64,000 nt of DNA from Trichoplusia ni (taxonomy: Eukaryota > Arthropoda > Insecta > Lepidoptera > Noctuidae). The stretch covers positions 11,656,001 to 11,720,000 of the forward strand of contig NC_039491.1 of the NCBI RefSeq assembly GCF_003590095.1, written 5' to 3'. Made by a program: the position numbers and the translations under genes. The notes under the pieces were generated by a model. That model made no database searches. It saw only the letters and a program-made list of their open reading frames with translations, and was not told where the DNA came from. Positions 11,797 through 21,800 of this stretch are shown piece after piece (position 1 is the stretch's first letter; the number at the start of each line of letters is the position of its first letter).

Positions 11797-14237
11797 TCAG
11801 ACGGCGGCGAGCAGCGAGTGCAGGCGCCGCGGGTCCAGCCCCGAGGCGGCGGCGCGAGCGACCGCGTGCGCATGCGCGGGCCAGCGGTGCGCCAGCAGCG
11901 CCAGCAGCGCCGTGACCGCGCACAGCGCCGCCGCCAGCGGCAGCAGCGCGGGCGCGCGCCGCCGCGGGAACACGGACAGCGCGTGGTGCGCCGGCAGCAG
12001 CTCGCGGTCCGCGCACGCCGCGCAGCCCGCGTGGCCCGCGCCGCGCTCCGCCGCCGCCCACGCCGCGCCCAGCAGCCGCAGCGCGCCCGGGCACGCGCGC
12101 CAGTGCCGCAGGTGGAAGAACGCGTAGGCGAGCGCCTCGCTGTCGCCGCGCCGCAGCACGTGCTCCGGCGGCAGCGTCAGCGGCCGCAGCTCCAGCAGGT
12201 ACTCGGGCACGTGCGGGTTGAACTCGATGGCGCGCCGCATGGAGTCCAGCGCCGCCAGCTCGGCCGCGCCGCCGCCGCTGGCGCCCGCCGCGCGCGCCCG
12301 CAGCAGAGCGCCCGTGTAGCACACGCACGCCGAGCGCGGCAGACCCACGTCGTCGTAGCGCGCCAGCACCGCCTGCCGCACGACATCCATGATTGAGGCC
12401 GAGCACAGGCGAGAACACGAAGAACCGACCAAATGACAAATAGGACGTAATCAGTACAATACAACTGACAATATCAGTAAAATTTTGCTATCAAATAGAT
12501 ATCAATACAAACATTTCACGTCTAGTTAACTAATTAATGTTTATTTTGGTGACTTTTTCAACCTTAAAACTTTAAAATAAATATCAGATATCTATCAGGT
12601 AGCAAATTTTATTTAACATTGAATTCAAGTCATTACTGAACTGGAACAGGCTTTCCTGCAACAAACACACAACAATGAGACATAGCGGACCTGCACATCG
12701 GCGTAGGCCTTCTGCTCGAGCAGCACCTCGATGAGGTTCTCGTGCAGCGCGAGCGCGTGCAGCGCGGGCGGCGCGTCGCGCGCCAGCTCGCGGAACAGGC
12801 GCGCGGCGTCGCGCAGGCGGCCGAGGCGGCGCGCGCACATGGCGGAGCGGCGCTTGATGTGCGCCAGCACGTTGGCGTCGCGCCGCGCCTCGGCCGCGCC
12901 CGCCGCCGCAGAGGCGCGCCACGCGGCCTCGGCGGCGCGCCAGGCGCGGCGCAGCGTGCGCTCGGCCTCGTGCACGGTGGGCGCGTCCTCCTCGGCCAGC
13001 AGCAGCAACGCGGCGGCGCAGTCCGCGCGCACGGCCAGCGCGGCGCGGGCGGCCGCCACGCGCGCTCCCGGCTCGCGCTCGCGCCACGCGCGCGCCATCG
13101 CCTCCTCCGCCGGGCCCTGCGAGAGGAGTCACCGACCGGATAACACATGCATGCATGTTATCTGTCTAGAACTTAATTTCTTTAAGCCTCTTACATTACA
13201 ACCAAATTCTTTTGTAACATTTATTTAATTTAGACCAAGACTAAATATTATAAACAGATAAATATATAACTGCATTTTTTTTATTAAGGTTTTTAGTCAA
13301 AATATTTATTTTATTCCATTAATGTTGGTATTTGGGTGAAAGATTCAAGGTGAGTTGCTAGACTCATCAAAAATTCCTGGAAGAGCTATTGGTTGATTGT
13401 TTCATGAGGGCTATAAAAATAAAGCCGCCTCCATCCAATATTTTAATTTTTTTAAACCAGTTGTTTTATAACCACAAAAGATTGTGGTGCTTATAATTTC
13501 TAGGTCACACTTGCTGAATGCCAAATGACCTTTGGGCTAAGACCAACACACAGTGAATGGTAAATAACAGCGAGAAGTAGATGTTGGGACTAACTCAATA
13601 CTTTCTGCCGAGCTGGCTGCTGTTAACCTTACTAGACTGAGACAATTTGAAGAAGCAGTAAGGCAGTAAAGGCTAATTTATTTTGTAATAATGGTGGGAT
13701 TGTGGGCTGGTTACTGGATAGTCACTAGCTAACTTAATAATTATCATTTTCATGTTTTGTAGGGCAAGGGCCACAGTTTCACACACACACAGTGTCGTTT
13801 TCGCAGTATATAAAAGGAGCGATAGCAATATTAACATAAATGTACCAACTAATTGTTGAAAAACACATGTGTACCTCAGCGCCGCAGCCGAACCAAGCTT
13901 GGTGCTCCTGTGCTGACAAATTCATGTCGTAGTAGGTGAGAGGCGCGCGCCGGGCCGCGCTCCACAGGCGCCCGTACTCCGCTCCACGCAACAGCGACAT
14001 TGGGTTGCGCCACACCTTGCAATCTGCCGCATTTTCAGCTTCATTGCTGCCCCCGCCTCCACCCAACCACGGTCCAAGGTGCGTCAGGGACACCTGTTCG
14101 ATAAACGAAGTGCCATACTTGCGGAAATACCACCATTCAAAAATAAGTATCAGACCGGAGATCAGCGACGAAGTGCCTGTCAAAGCCACATAGAACTTGG
14201 GTGTCAGGGCGCCCAGGAACGAAGAAGAGTCCCACAT
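11797..14237 (-). CDS. ST7 family membrane protein (suppressor of tumorigenicity 7 homologue)
   Basis: Three coding exons join in phase 0: 14237-13875 (121 aa), 13116-12691 (142 aa) and 12372-11797 (191 aa plus stop), 454 aa in total. Donors are GAG|GTACAC and CAG|GTCCGC; acceptors are CTCTCGCAG and GCGGCAG. The start is the second ATG of a pair and gives MWDSSSFLGALTPKFYVALT. The conserved ST7 blocks follow: ISGLILIFEWWYFRKYGTSF (a membrane segment at about residues 24-40), CKVWRNP, LTYYDMNLSAQEHQ, HIKRRSAMCARRLGR, ALHENLIEVLLEQKAYADVQ, LARYDDVGLPRSA, FNPHVPEYLLELRPLTLPPE and RRGDSEALAYAFFHL. A hydrophobic helix lies at about 404-424. ST7 is a conserved multi-pass protein with TPR-like helical repeats; its molecular role is poorly defined. 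Exons 2 and 3 are strongly GC- and Ala-rich, and the C-terminus is shorter than I recall for vertebrate ST7. The last acceptor has a weak pyrimidine tract. Confidence 0.93.
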
Positions 14238-14399
14238 CATTCGAACCCTGGTTTCTACCGCGATACCTCGGACAATCAAGAGCCGCTCTTCGGCGGCGAG
14301 TTTTTGTAGACTCAGGAATGTAGGAGACAATAGCTTTGGTTGGTGTCAAATCTCATATATATGTACGTTTGGAAAAAAACGTATTATCACATTAGCGTA

Positions 14400-15588
14400 T
14401 GGCCACTATCACTTTATTTAATAACAAATAACAATGTAATGTCACAGAGTCAGCTTTAGCGTAAAAATTGCGTTTAAGCGCTTAACTTTTACAGACAAAA
14501 TGGCGATCTTGATTCATACCAGTGAACTGTCATCTTGACTCAGCGCAGGATCAGCGCTTGCAGCAGCTGAACGTACCATGAACTTGACAGAAGCTATTAT
14601 TTGTGGCTATTATTTATTTCTGTTTTTTTTTTATTTGGCCTTCATGGGAAAGGCACAGGGATCTAAGCACATAGTGCCATAAAATATCTTGGTTTAATTA
14701 TTTTATCTGACTTGCCAAAGTTTTTTTTTCGGAATACAATTCGAAAGGCAAAAACTAAGTCTTCTTTAGTATGTATTTTTAAGAGTATTTTAAAGTGGTA
14801 GCCAACGGCAGATAAAAGGAGAGGAATTATTCTTTTATCCGAAAAACAATAGTAGTGGGTATCTACTTATGTGGTTGAAGCGTATTGTGTACTAATACTC
14901 CTTACCATAGTTGATCAAAATTCAATGTACACTTTCATCAACCTCTAGATTCCATATTTTCTATTAATTCATAAGTTTTTTGGTACTTATGACTGGAGAA
15001 ATCCAAATCAAACGTTCAAATCCAAAAAAAAGGAGAGGCCTAAACCGCCGTACACCTATACTCTCAATTCTGCGGGTCAACTTTATTGCAGCGCTTGCGA
15101 CCGAGTGTTTATATCTTAACCCGGTCTAGCCAGTCACATCAGGGCTCACGCTAGGAAGTGAATTGCCAAAGGTCGCCGTTATCGAAAACGAGGTTATATA
15201 TATAATTATAATATTTAATAACTTATAAGCAACAAAAAAAAAGGTAAATGAACATTTTACATAAGTACATCAAATTATAAATTATGTAGTCCTAATCAAA
15301 TCTAAAGATCACTGATCAATCAAGGCATGCCAAAACCTTCAGGAATAGAGACGTAGCACAGAAAACTAGTAGCTTTCCAAAATAATTCCTATATTTGATT
15401 AATTATATAAAAAGGCCATGAACAGGGAATAGACAAAGAAGTAGATAAAAACATTTATAAAATAATAATTCCTCCGTCACAATGTCTTTTTAAAATTGAT
15501 TATAGACAATGGTAATTTTTATTTAAAATATAACTCTATCTGGTGGATAGTAATTTGAATTACGCTTCACTTGTACATCCTATAACGT
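14400..15588. other. ST7 upstream region, no further gene seen
   Basis: Between the ST7 start and the minus-strand exon ending at 15589 the DNA is AT-rich with no conserved ORF. The ST7 promoter should lie just above 14237. A somewhat GC-richer patch at 14455-14590 is the best candidate for its upstream promoter region, but no TATA box is evident. Confidence 0.4.
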
Positions 15589-15737
15589 CTAAGGTACACC
15601 ACGCTGATAATCGACTAAGCCATAGACAATGTCAATAGAGTTCAATACTGCTGTTCCATGTTGAAAATAAATGTCATTAATGTCATGTAGTGTGAAGTAA
15701 CGAAAGGCAACCTCTTTCGATTTACGTAACAGCTTTG
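15589..15737 (-). CDS. Candidate terminal exon of an unrecognised gene
   Basis: A strong acceptor (CAACTTCTTGTTTCAG) opens a 149-nt stretch whose phase-1 frame runs 48 codons to TAG and reads as a plausible soluble protein end: KLLRKSKEVAFRYF..., then DINDIYFQHGTAVLNSIDIV and ending DYQRGVP. The frame is free of low complexity and uses ordinary codons. I do not recognise it. Its upstream exons, if any, would lie beyond 15.8 kb, which would put UQCR11 inside its intron on the opposite strand. The hydrophobic ORF at 17502-17777 is a possible but unproven partner; a phase-compatible donor there (ACTT|GTAGGT) is weak. A chance ORF is the alternative. Confidence 0.35.
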
Positions 15738-15786
15738 CTGAAACAAGAAGTTGGAAATACAAAGAATTCCAATTTACATCTACAAA

Positions 15787-15960
15787 ATGTTGGGACGTAT
15801 AGGCAAGAAACAAGTCGATATTGCGGCGTCGTTTGTTACATCAGCCGTTGGCTTCGGAGGCGCCGCTTTCGTCGGTCTTTGCTACTTCACCGATTGGAAG
15901 GTATTCTGTGCAAATATCCCGTTCTACAATGGAAAATTCAAGGATATAAAGGAAGAATGA
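15787..15960 (+). CDS. UQCR11: Cytochrome b-c1 complex subunit 10 (6.4 kDa, UQCR11)
   Basis: A single-exon 57-aa ORF starts at ATG in context CAAAATG. It reads MLGRIGKKQVDIAASFVTSA, has one transmembrane helix (about residues 11-33), and ends with the family hallmark: TDW (36-38), then IPFYNGKFKDIKEE. Length and layout match subunit 10 of mitochondrial respiratory complex III, whose mammalian form is 56 aa with TDW and a Y-x-NGKFK end. It sits in the inner mitochondrial membrane and helps stabilise the bc1 complex around the Rieske subunit. The basic N-terminus probably suffices for import. An AATAAA lies at 16123-16128. It is the only well-supported plus-strand host gene in the window. Confidence 0.93.
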   Translation: MLGRIGKKQVDIAASFVTSAVGFGGAAFVGLCYFTDWKVFCANIPFYNGKFKDIKEE

Positions 15961-16122
15961 ATCAAGACGTTTATGGCTCCTATGAAAACGTAAATGTGAA
16001 CTGTATATTTATTTAGAACCTATGGAATATAAAATAGGCTAGGTCAATTTTGTTTTAATTGAGTGTTTTTTTTAAGTTATCCCTACCCGTTTACAACGCA
16101 ATGGATTAATTTACAAGTTAAT

Positions 16123-16128
16123 AATAAA
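16123..16128 (+). terminator. Poly(A) signal AATAAA downstream of UQCR11
   Basis: The first AATAAA found downstream of the UQCR11 stop, 163 bp after it. It would give a compact mRNA. Confidence 0.5.
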
Positions 16129-16562
16129 AAAATCCCCTGCACACAGTCTATCATTTTTATGTTGAATACTATTACACTATACATACTATTTTAATTCAAA
16201 GTTTGTAAAGGCCCTTATTGGAGTTAGTTTATAACCTCTTTATTGGTTTAATTCATTTATACTTCGTAGTAACTAAATAAATAGTAGTGTAACCTGAGTT
16301 ACACCTCCCAATCATACATTCTGTCCCTCATACATTTTCATAAGTCTTATTAGAGTTTATAAGAAGAGGCACTAATCATATTCATCAACCTCAAGTGATA
16401 CTTAAATAGTGACTTTTTATGACTATTGCCTTTAATAACACAATCTTATTACCTATATCCATCATTACACAGTAAACATTTTCTCTTTTATAAATCATAT
16501 TATGTTTAGTGCCAATGTCAGTTTATGGACCTGTGTTGAGATTCTAATTGATCATAATTATA

Positions 16563-16682
16563 GTGATTACGGGTCGAGTCTGAATGAGGCTTGCACAGGA
16601 CCATAGAAATTGGCACGTGAAAGGGGAGGCCTATGCCCAGCAGTGGGAGGATAAAGGCTGTGGATGATGATGATGATAATAG
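16563..16682 (+). repeat. Moth SINE/LINE 3' tail ending in (ATG)n
   Basis: The strings GGGGAGGCCTATGCCCAGCA and GTGGGAGGATAAAGGCTG, followed by a GATGATGATGAT microsatellite, are the signature of a very common moth retroposon 3' end. The copy is truncated at its left side. Confidence 0.75.
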
Positions 16683-17501
16683 TCATTACAAAATCTAACC
16701 TAACAAAATCAATATAAGTGCATGATAACTAAATAGATTTTAATTAAAATTCATTGGTTTTTTAGCTTTATAGTAGTTGTACACGCATTGGAGTTGTTGA
16801 CATGAGTAAGGACTAGTATCAAACTGTGTATGCAAAGTCAACATTTGAGTAAGAACTGGCTAATGTAACATTTAAAAAAAGGCAGTCAGCTTACTTCAGT
16901 TTTTATTTCAATTTTATTCTAGATGAAGGGTAAGAATCAAAGATAAATAACACTTAATTAGATTTATTGATTTATTAGAGTACAGTGACTGAAATTTAAA
17001 AAAGTGCAAATAATTATCTAACTAATGTGATTAGGCTTAAACAATGTTTTATAAATTTTCCTCAAAGGTACTTAGGTACAGACATTCATAAGAAAGTTCC
17101 AAGTAAATTACACACTAGATGTACAGCACAGGGCCTGGGCCACTGTGTGCTACTCATATACTGTCAACACAATTAGAACCTATTGTGAACTTGCCACACT
17201 ATCTTATTCTATTAATATCAAACATTCATAAGCTTATTTGTCGTACATCATTAAGGGGTTATAAGTAATGTATATCTCACTCAGACAAGATCTGTGCTTT
17301 ATTTTATTAGATGTGTATTGAGTAGATATTTACTACCCAAGACACAGAGTGGCACTCTATTATAACCAAATATGAACTCGACATATGGAGTATATATGTT
17401 ATATTATTCACACATGCTTAATATTATAATACAAAACCATTAATCTAGTCTATATTTCATAAGCATACAATAGACACAAGATTATTAGTTTTTGTTTTTT
17501 G

Positions 17502-17777
17502 TCAGACCTGAGAATACCTACAAGTTGGGAGTGTTACTTCATGACTATCCTGGTCACAAATAAAACTAAGGCTAAAGCTTAGAAGTGGCTTTTTCATGAA
17601 AAAGACGAAGTTAATGAACATTATTAAATGTACTATGTTCAGCACAGAAAACAGACAGCCTGAGATCAAGTTGAGTATAGCGATAATGTTCTCCAGGTTC
17701 AAAAATTGTAGAACCCATTTCCGCGACAAGTTGATCACGTTGTTACCTACGTAGACCAAGTTAATGACTTGTGACAT
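17502..17777 (-). CDS. Hypothetical hydrophobic protein, 91 aa ORF
   Basis: An ATG-started ORF of 91 codons with two hydrophobic stretches, around IIAILNLISGCLFSVLNIVH and LIMFINFVFFM, and many C/G-ending codons compared with the surrounding AT-rich DNA. It ends close to a possible donor (TCTCAG|GTCTGA). I recognise no family. It could be an exon of a membrane protein, perhaps connected to the orphan exon at 15589-15737, or a decayed mobile-element fragment. Confidence 0.25.
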   Translation of the reverse strand: MSQVINLVYVGNNVINLSRKWVLQFLNLENIIAILNLISGCLFSVLNIVHLIMFINFVFFMKKPLLSFSLSFICDQDSHEVTLPTCRYSQV

Positions 17778-18320
17778 GTGTTTTAGGCTCGGCTCCGTAT
17801 ATTTGTTACCCCTTTGAGTACCTAGTAAGTATTCTAAAGGGCTTGATTATGTTTCCTAAACCCGTGCAACCTTATGATTATAATCAATGCAATTATTGCA
17901 ATAGAAAATATACCTATATTTTTCATGATTTTAGAGGGACGGTTAAACATTGTAATTGAATAGAAACAGACCTAATATAATTACGTAGGCCGAATGTTTG
18001 GTCGCCATACCGTGCCCAGTTGCAAATACAATAATATTACTACTAGAAACTAGACATAAGTAAGCACATAAGATCATCTAAGTAATTAAAATTAATACAA
18101 CTAGGTACAAATCGTATTGCCACTTTAACTATTAAATCAATTTATTCGATTTATTTAGGTCTTCCGCCTGTTTGGGGCTATCTCAGTGTTAATCATAGAA
18201 ATTAGACAGACACCGCATTTGGTTCTGTTTAAAATTAATACAGTTACAAATACCTAGGTACATATCAAAATGTCATTCAGCTAAACTGCTAAATAATATA
18301 GTAATAAGATACCACAATAA

Positions 18321-18348
18321 TATAGTTGTATGTACCTATACAACTATA
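18321..18348. repeat. Inverted repeat, 11-bp arms
   Basis: TATAGTTGTAT (18321-18331) and ATACAACTATA (18338-18348) are exact reverse complements with a 6-nt loop. It lies about 0.5 kb past the Cow stop codon. No function is assigned. Confidence 0.7.
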
Positions 18349-18867
18349 GTGTATACCGAGGAACAGTATCTACATAATGACGCGGTGTTTAGAATCGAGT
18401 AAGTATGTAGGTACGCCATAGCTACACCGTGTGACATCAATGTTCTACCACATCTGTCCAAGCCTCCGTGACGGATCGTAAGTGTGCACGGGTGCTCCAG
18501 AGACAGGATTGTACAAATATTGACAAACTATTTGCGTTGTAGCTTTATTAGATGTCCAAAAAGCTCGAATCCCGAGAGCTGCTAGTGTAAGATACTTATA
18601 CAAATCACACTTACTATGGTATCTACCTTCCCATTCAAAATAATTATTTATGTGGATGGATGACCACGTGACTTGTATCCATATCTTTTCTAGTAGGTGA
18701 CATAGTAATAGTCTCGTCGCTAACGCTAATATGCTTAAGACTTCAGTAAATGAATAATGCAAAGGAAGTTAGTACTTTGATGATAGGAAACCTAATGTAA
18801 GTTAGGAGTCGGGAAGCTTTTTTGTTGACGATAATATGAGGCGACGCGTACGGGTTGCGGTGCTAGT

Positions 18868-21800
18868 CTAAAACCGCAGCTCAGCGTCGCCGCTGCCCGC
18901 GCCGCCGTCCTCGTCATCGGCCGGAGCGCCCTCTGCGCCCTCCTCCGACTTTTCACCTGCAATCAAATGCATTTTTTTTTACTCTCAATTACTTAAACGG
19001 AATCTCAAAATCAGAATTAGTTTAAAGTTTGAGAATTGTTCGTGGATTGCTGGCGGCTTTGGCGGTAGACGCCTTAGAGGTAGGTACGCACCGGGACACT
19101 CCGGCGCACCCTTGGTGCGCGAGCCGGGCAGCTCCTGGCCGTGCGCGTCCACGCACCAGCACACGGCCAGCGCGGCGTGGCACTGGCGCGGCCGGTAGAA
19201 GCCGCGCGCGTCGCACGCCGGCACGTAGGCGCCCGCGCCCGCCGCGCCCGGGTGCGCGCGCGCCAGCGCCGTGCAGGGCCGCGCCGCGCGCCGCAGGCAG
19301 CCGCACCACGCCGCGCGGCTCAGCCCCGCGCCCCCGCCCGCGCCCCCGCCGCCGCCGCACGACGACAGGAACGGCCGCAGGCAGCGCTCGCGCTCGTCGT
19401 GCCCTGCACAACACGCGCCGTCAGAGACACACGCCCACGCAAGCTCGGGCCGGCGGACGCCGCGCGCATACTCACGCAGCGAGTACAGGTTGGCCGCGGA
19501 CAGCAGCCCGTCGCCGTCCGTGTCGAGGTGCGCGAACATCCAGCGCACCTCCGGCTTGCAGTCGCTCGGGAACCCTGCGCAGACGTTATCTGTTTACTAT
19601 CGGCTCGCATCGAACACTTATACGCAACATAGTCAGTGCAACAATACCATCGGCCGAGGGTGCCGTGGCCCCCGCCTCTTCCATCAGTACAGAAAACCAA
19701 TCCAGAAGTCGATTCGCCATCTTATCCAATGCGCAACCTTCAGAGCCTGTACAAAGACGGACAATTGAGTATATTAGGCACACAAGACATACAAGCTCGA
19801 CTCCTACGTCACAGCAGTATAATATTACGCTAAACCACTCACCTTGTGGGAATCGTCGACGGGACTGTCTCTCTGGTAGAACCTCGTTGTGGGAGGATTC
19901 CATTTTTCGGCGCCGCCAATCCTACGCGGAAACAAAACGGTGAATGAATGTATTAGGTACTACAATTTACAATACTAGTCATACACACGCTGACAGGATT
20001 TGTGTTATGTACCTAATGTTAGATTAATATTATACAATATCTGGAAATTTAGGCTTCCGTACGATTTTTTCCTTCGTCATCAAGAAAACATTTACAAATT
20101 TTACAATCTACGTAAGAAATGGTTTTCTACTAAGAAAGTACAGCATTATAACTTTGAAAACGTCAGATTGGTATTGATGGCAGTTGGTAGATATGGAGGG
20201 CATGGAGGTAGCTGACACCTTGGATTAAGATATAGCCTACCTACTTTCTTTTATCCGACTTCGTTAAAGAAGGGTTATATTTTTGCACCTGTAATCAAAA
20301 TTCAGGCGGGCGAAGCTGAGAAAACGGCTAGTTACATTGATGGCAAGTTCCGATGCAGATCAGTAGATGGCCCGAAATGTCACGATCGCACTACCTCGCT
20401 TATAAAACAAAAACGCGTCAGCGTCAATATTCAGGCAGTTTTCAAAGGATTCTAACGATATCCTTTGGTCCTTTAATTAAAATGAGTCGTATAAAATAAG
20501 GGTGTTGTGTAGTTACGGTGTGCGAGTCCTGGCGGTGCGGGCGCGGGCGGCGGTGCGGGCGGCGACACGGACAGAAGCCGCGGCAGGCGAGCCGCACGGG
20601 CCGCGCGCCGCGCCGCACGCAGTTGTGCAGGTCCAGGCGGCACAGCGACGAGTACGTGCGGTTGTCCGAGCCGCACAGGAACGACGCGCCCGCCGCGCCC
20701 GACCCGCCCGACCCGCCGCACCCCACGCAGCTGCACAGTATTGCATTATAACCACAATCGTACTCTAAAATATAATCGGTTTAATGATAATCGGACAAAG
20801 TGGGCGAGATTGCGATCACACAAATGCTTGTCCTACGCGAGGATCAATCCCGCGCATTTGTATTTGCCGTGCAAGTTTTGGTTGTGTATACGAATTCATT
20901 CGGTTCTCGAATGTCAAGATACTATTGAACCAAACAAAAATTGAGTAATGATCGAGTGGACGTCGTCGGCTATCAATCAAACTTAGCTTCAATTCCAAGG
21001 AGACTGACTTGACTCTTGAGTTTGTCAGGAGTAAGCCTAGTGGGCTAATGGGTACTTTCAAACAGAAGCTATCATTGCACGATATGCATGGTGACAATGG
21101 CTTTGTTTATCTTTCTGGATGATTTGTGTCAGTAGAGCTGTCAGGCAATATTAACAGCTAAGACACTATTGCCGAGTTATGGGTTGCTAAGCATAAATAA
21201 ATAACTTAAAGCAACCGTTGCTTTAAGTTATCTTAGTTATTAGTGACAGAACGACAAACCAAACACAGTCCAGGGGAAAGCTTCATTCTGTGAACTGTTC
21301 ACTATCAGTTGCCTACACGGCATAAAGCCCAGAAGACGGGCCTTTGAGACTAAGCATGTTTCACTGAAAGATCATTTTTTAGTTTGTCAAACATTGCCAA
21401 AAGGTTTGTCAAACATGTTCGCGTTTTACTTGGATTAAAGGACTTTTAAACGGCTCCAACAAGAGATGCAGCGCCGCTGCAGCACTGACCGCTTGGCGTC
21501 GTCGGCGTCGAGGTCGGCGTCGGCGTCGTCGTGTGCGCTGGCGTCGTAGAACACGTCATCATCGTCGCCGTCCCGCTCCCACTCGCCGCCACGAGCTTCT
21601 GGCTCTCGGTCCCACACTCCGCCACCACTACTTGCTGCTACTATTATATCTCTGAAATTATACAATTTTGATCCAAATAACTAAAGATATCCCTAATCCT
21701 TGCGATTTGGAGCTGCGTATCACAAATCAGAATACAGAAAGGCAACATGCACACCATGACCACAGATTCCTAAGCTGTTACTAACAGCGCGGCGGTACAA

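Noticed and set aside
11777..12439. 220-codon minus and 192-codon plus ORFs
   Set aside because: They are other-frame shadows of ST7 exon 3; the conserved ST7 frame is the 11797-12372 one.
12584..13228. Several 130-190 codon ORFs on both strands
   Set aside because: They are shadows of ST7 exon 2, caused by high GC content.
18445..18762. 105-codon minus-strand ORF with hydrophobic start
   Set aside because: It begins at TTG rather than ATG, lies in the likely 3' flank of Cow, and has no family resemblance.
19029..19943. 304-codon plus-strand ORF
   Set aside because: It is the antisense shadow of the GC-rich Cow exons. Its product is low-complexity Arg/Ala/Pro, while the minus strand carries conserved thyroglobulin and Ca-binding domains.
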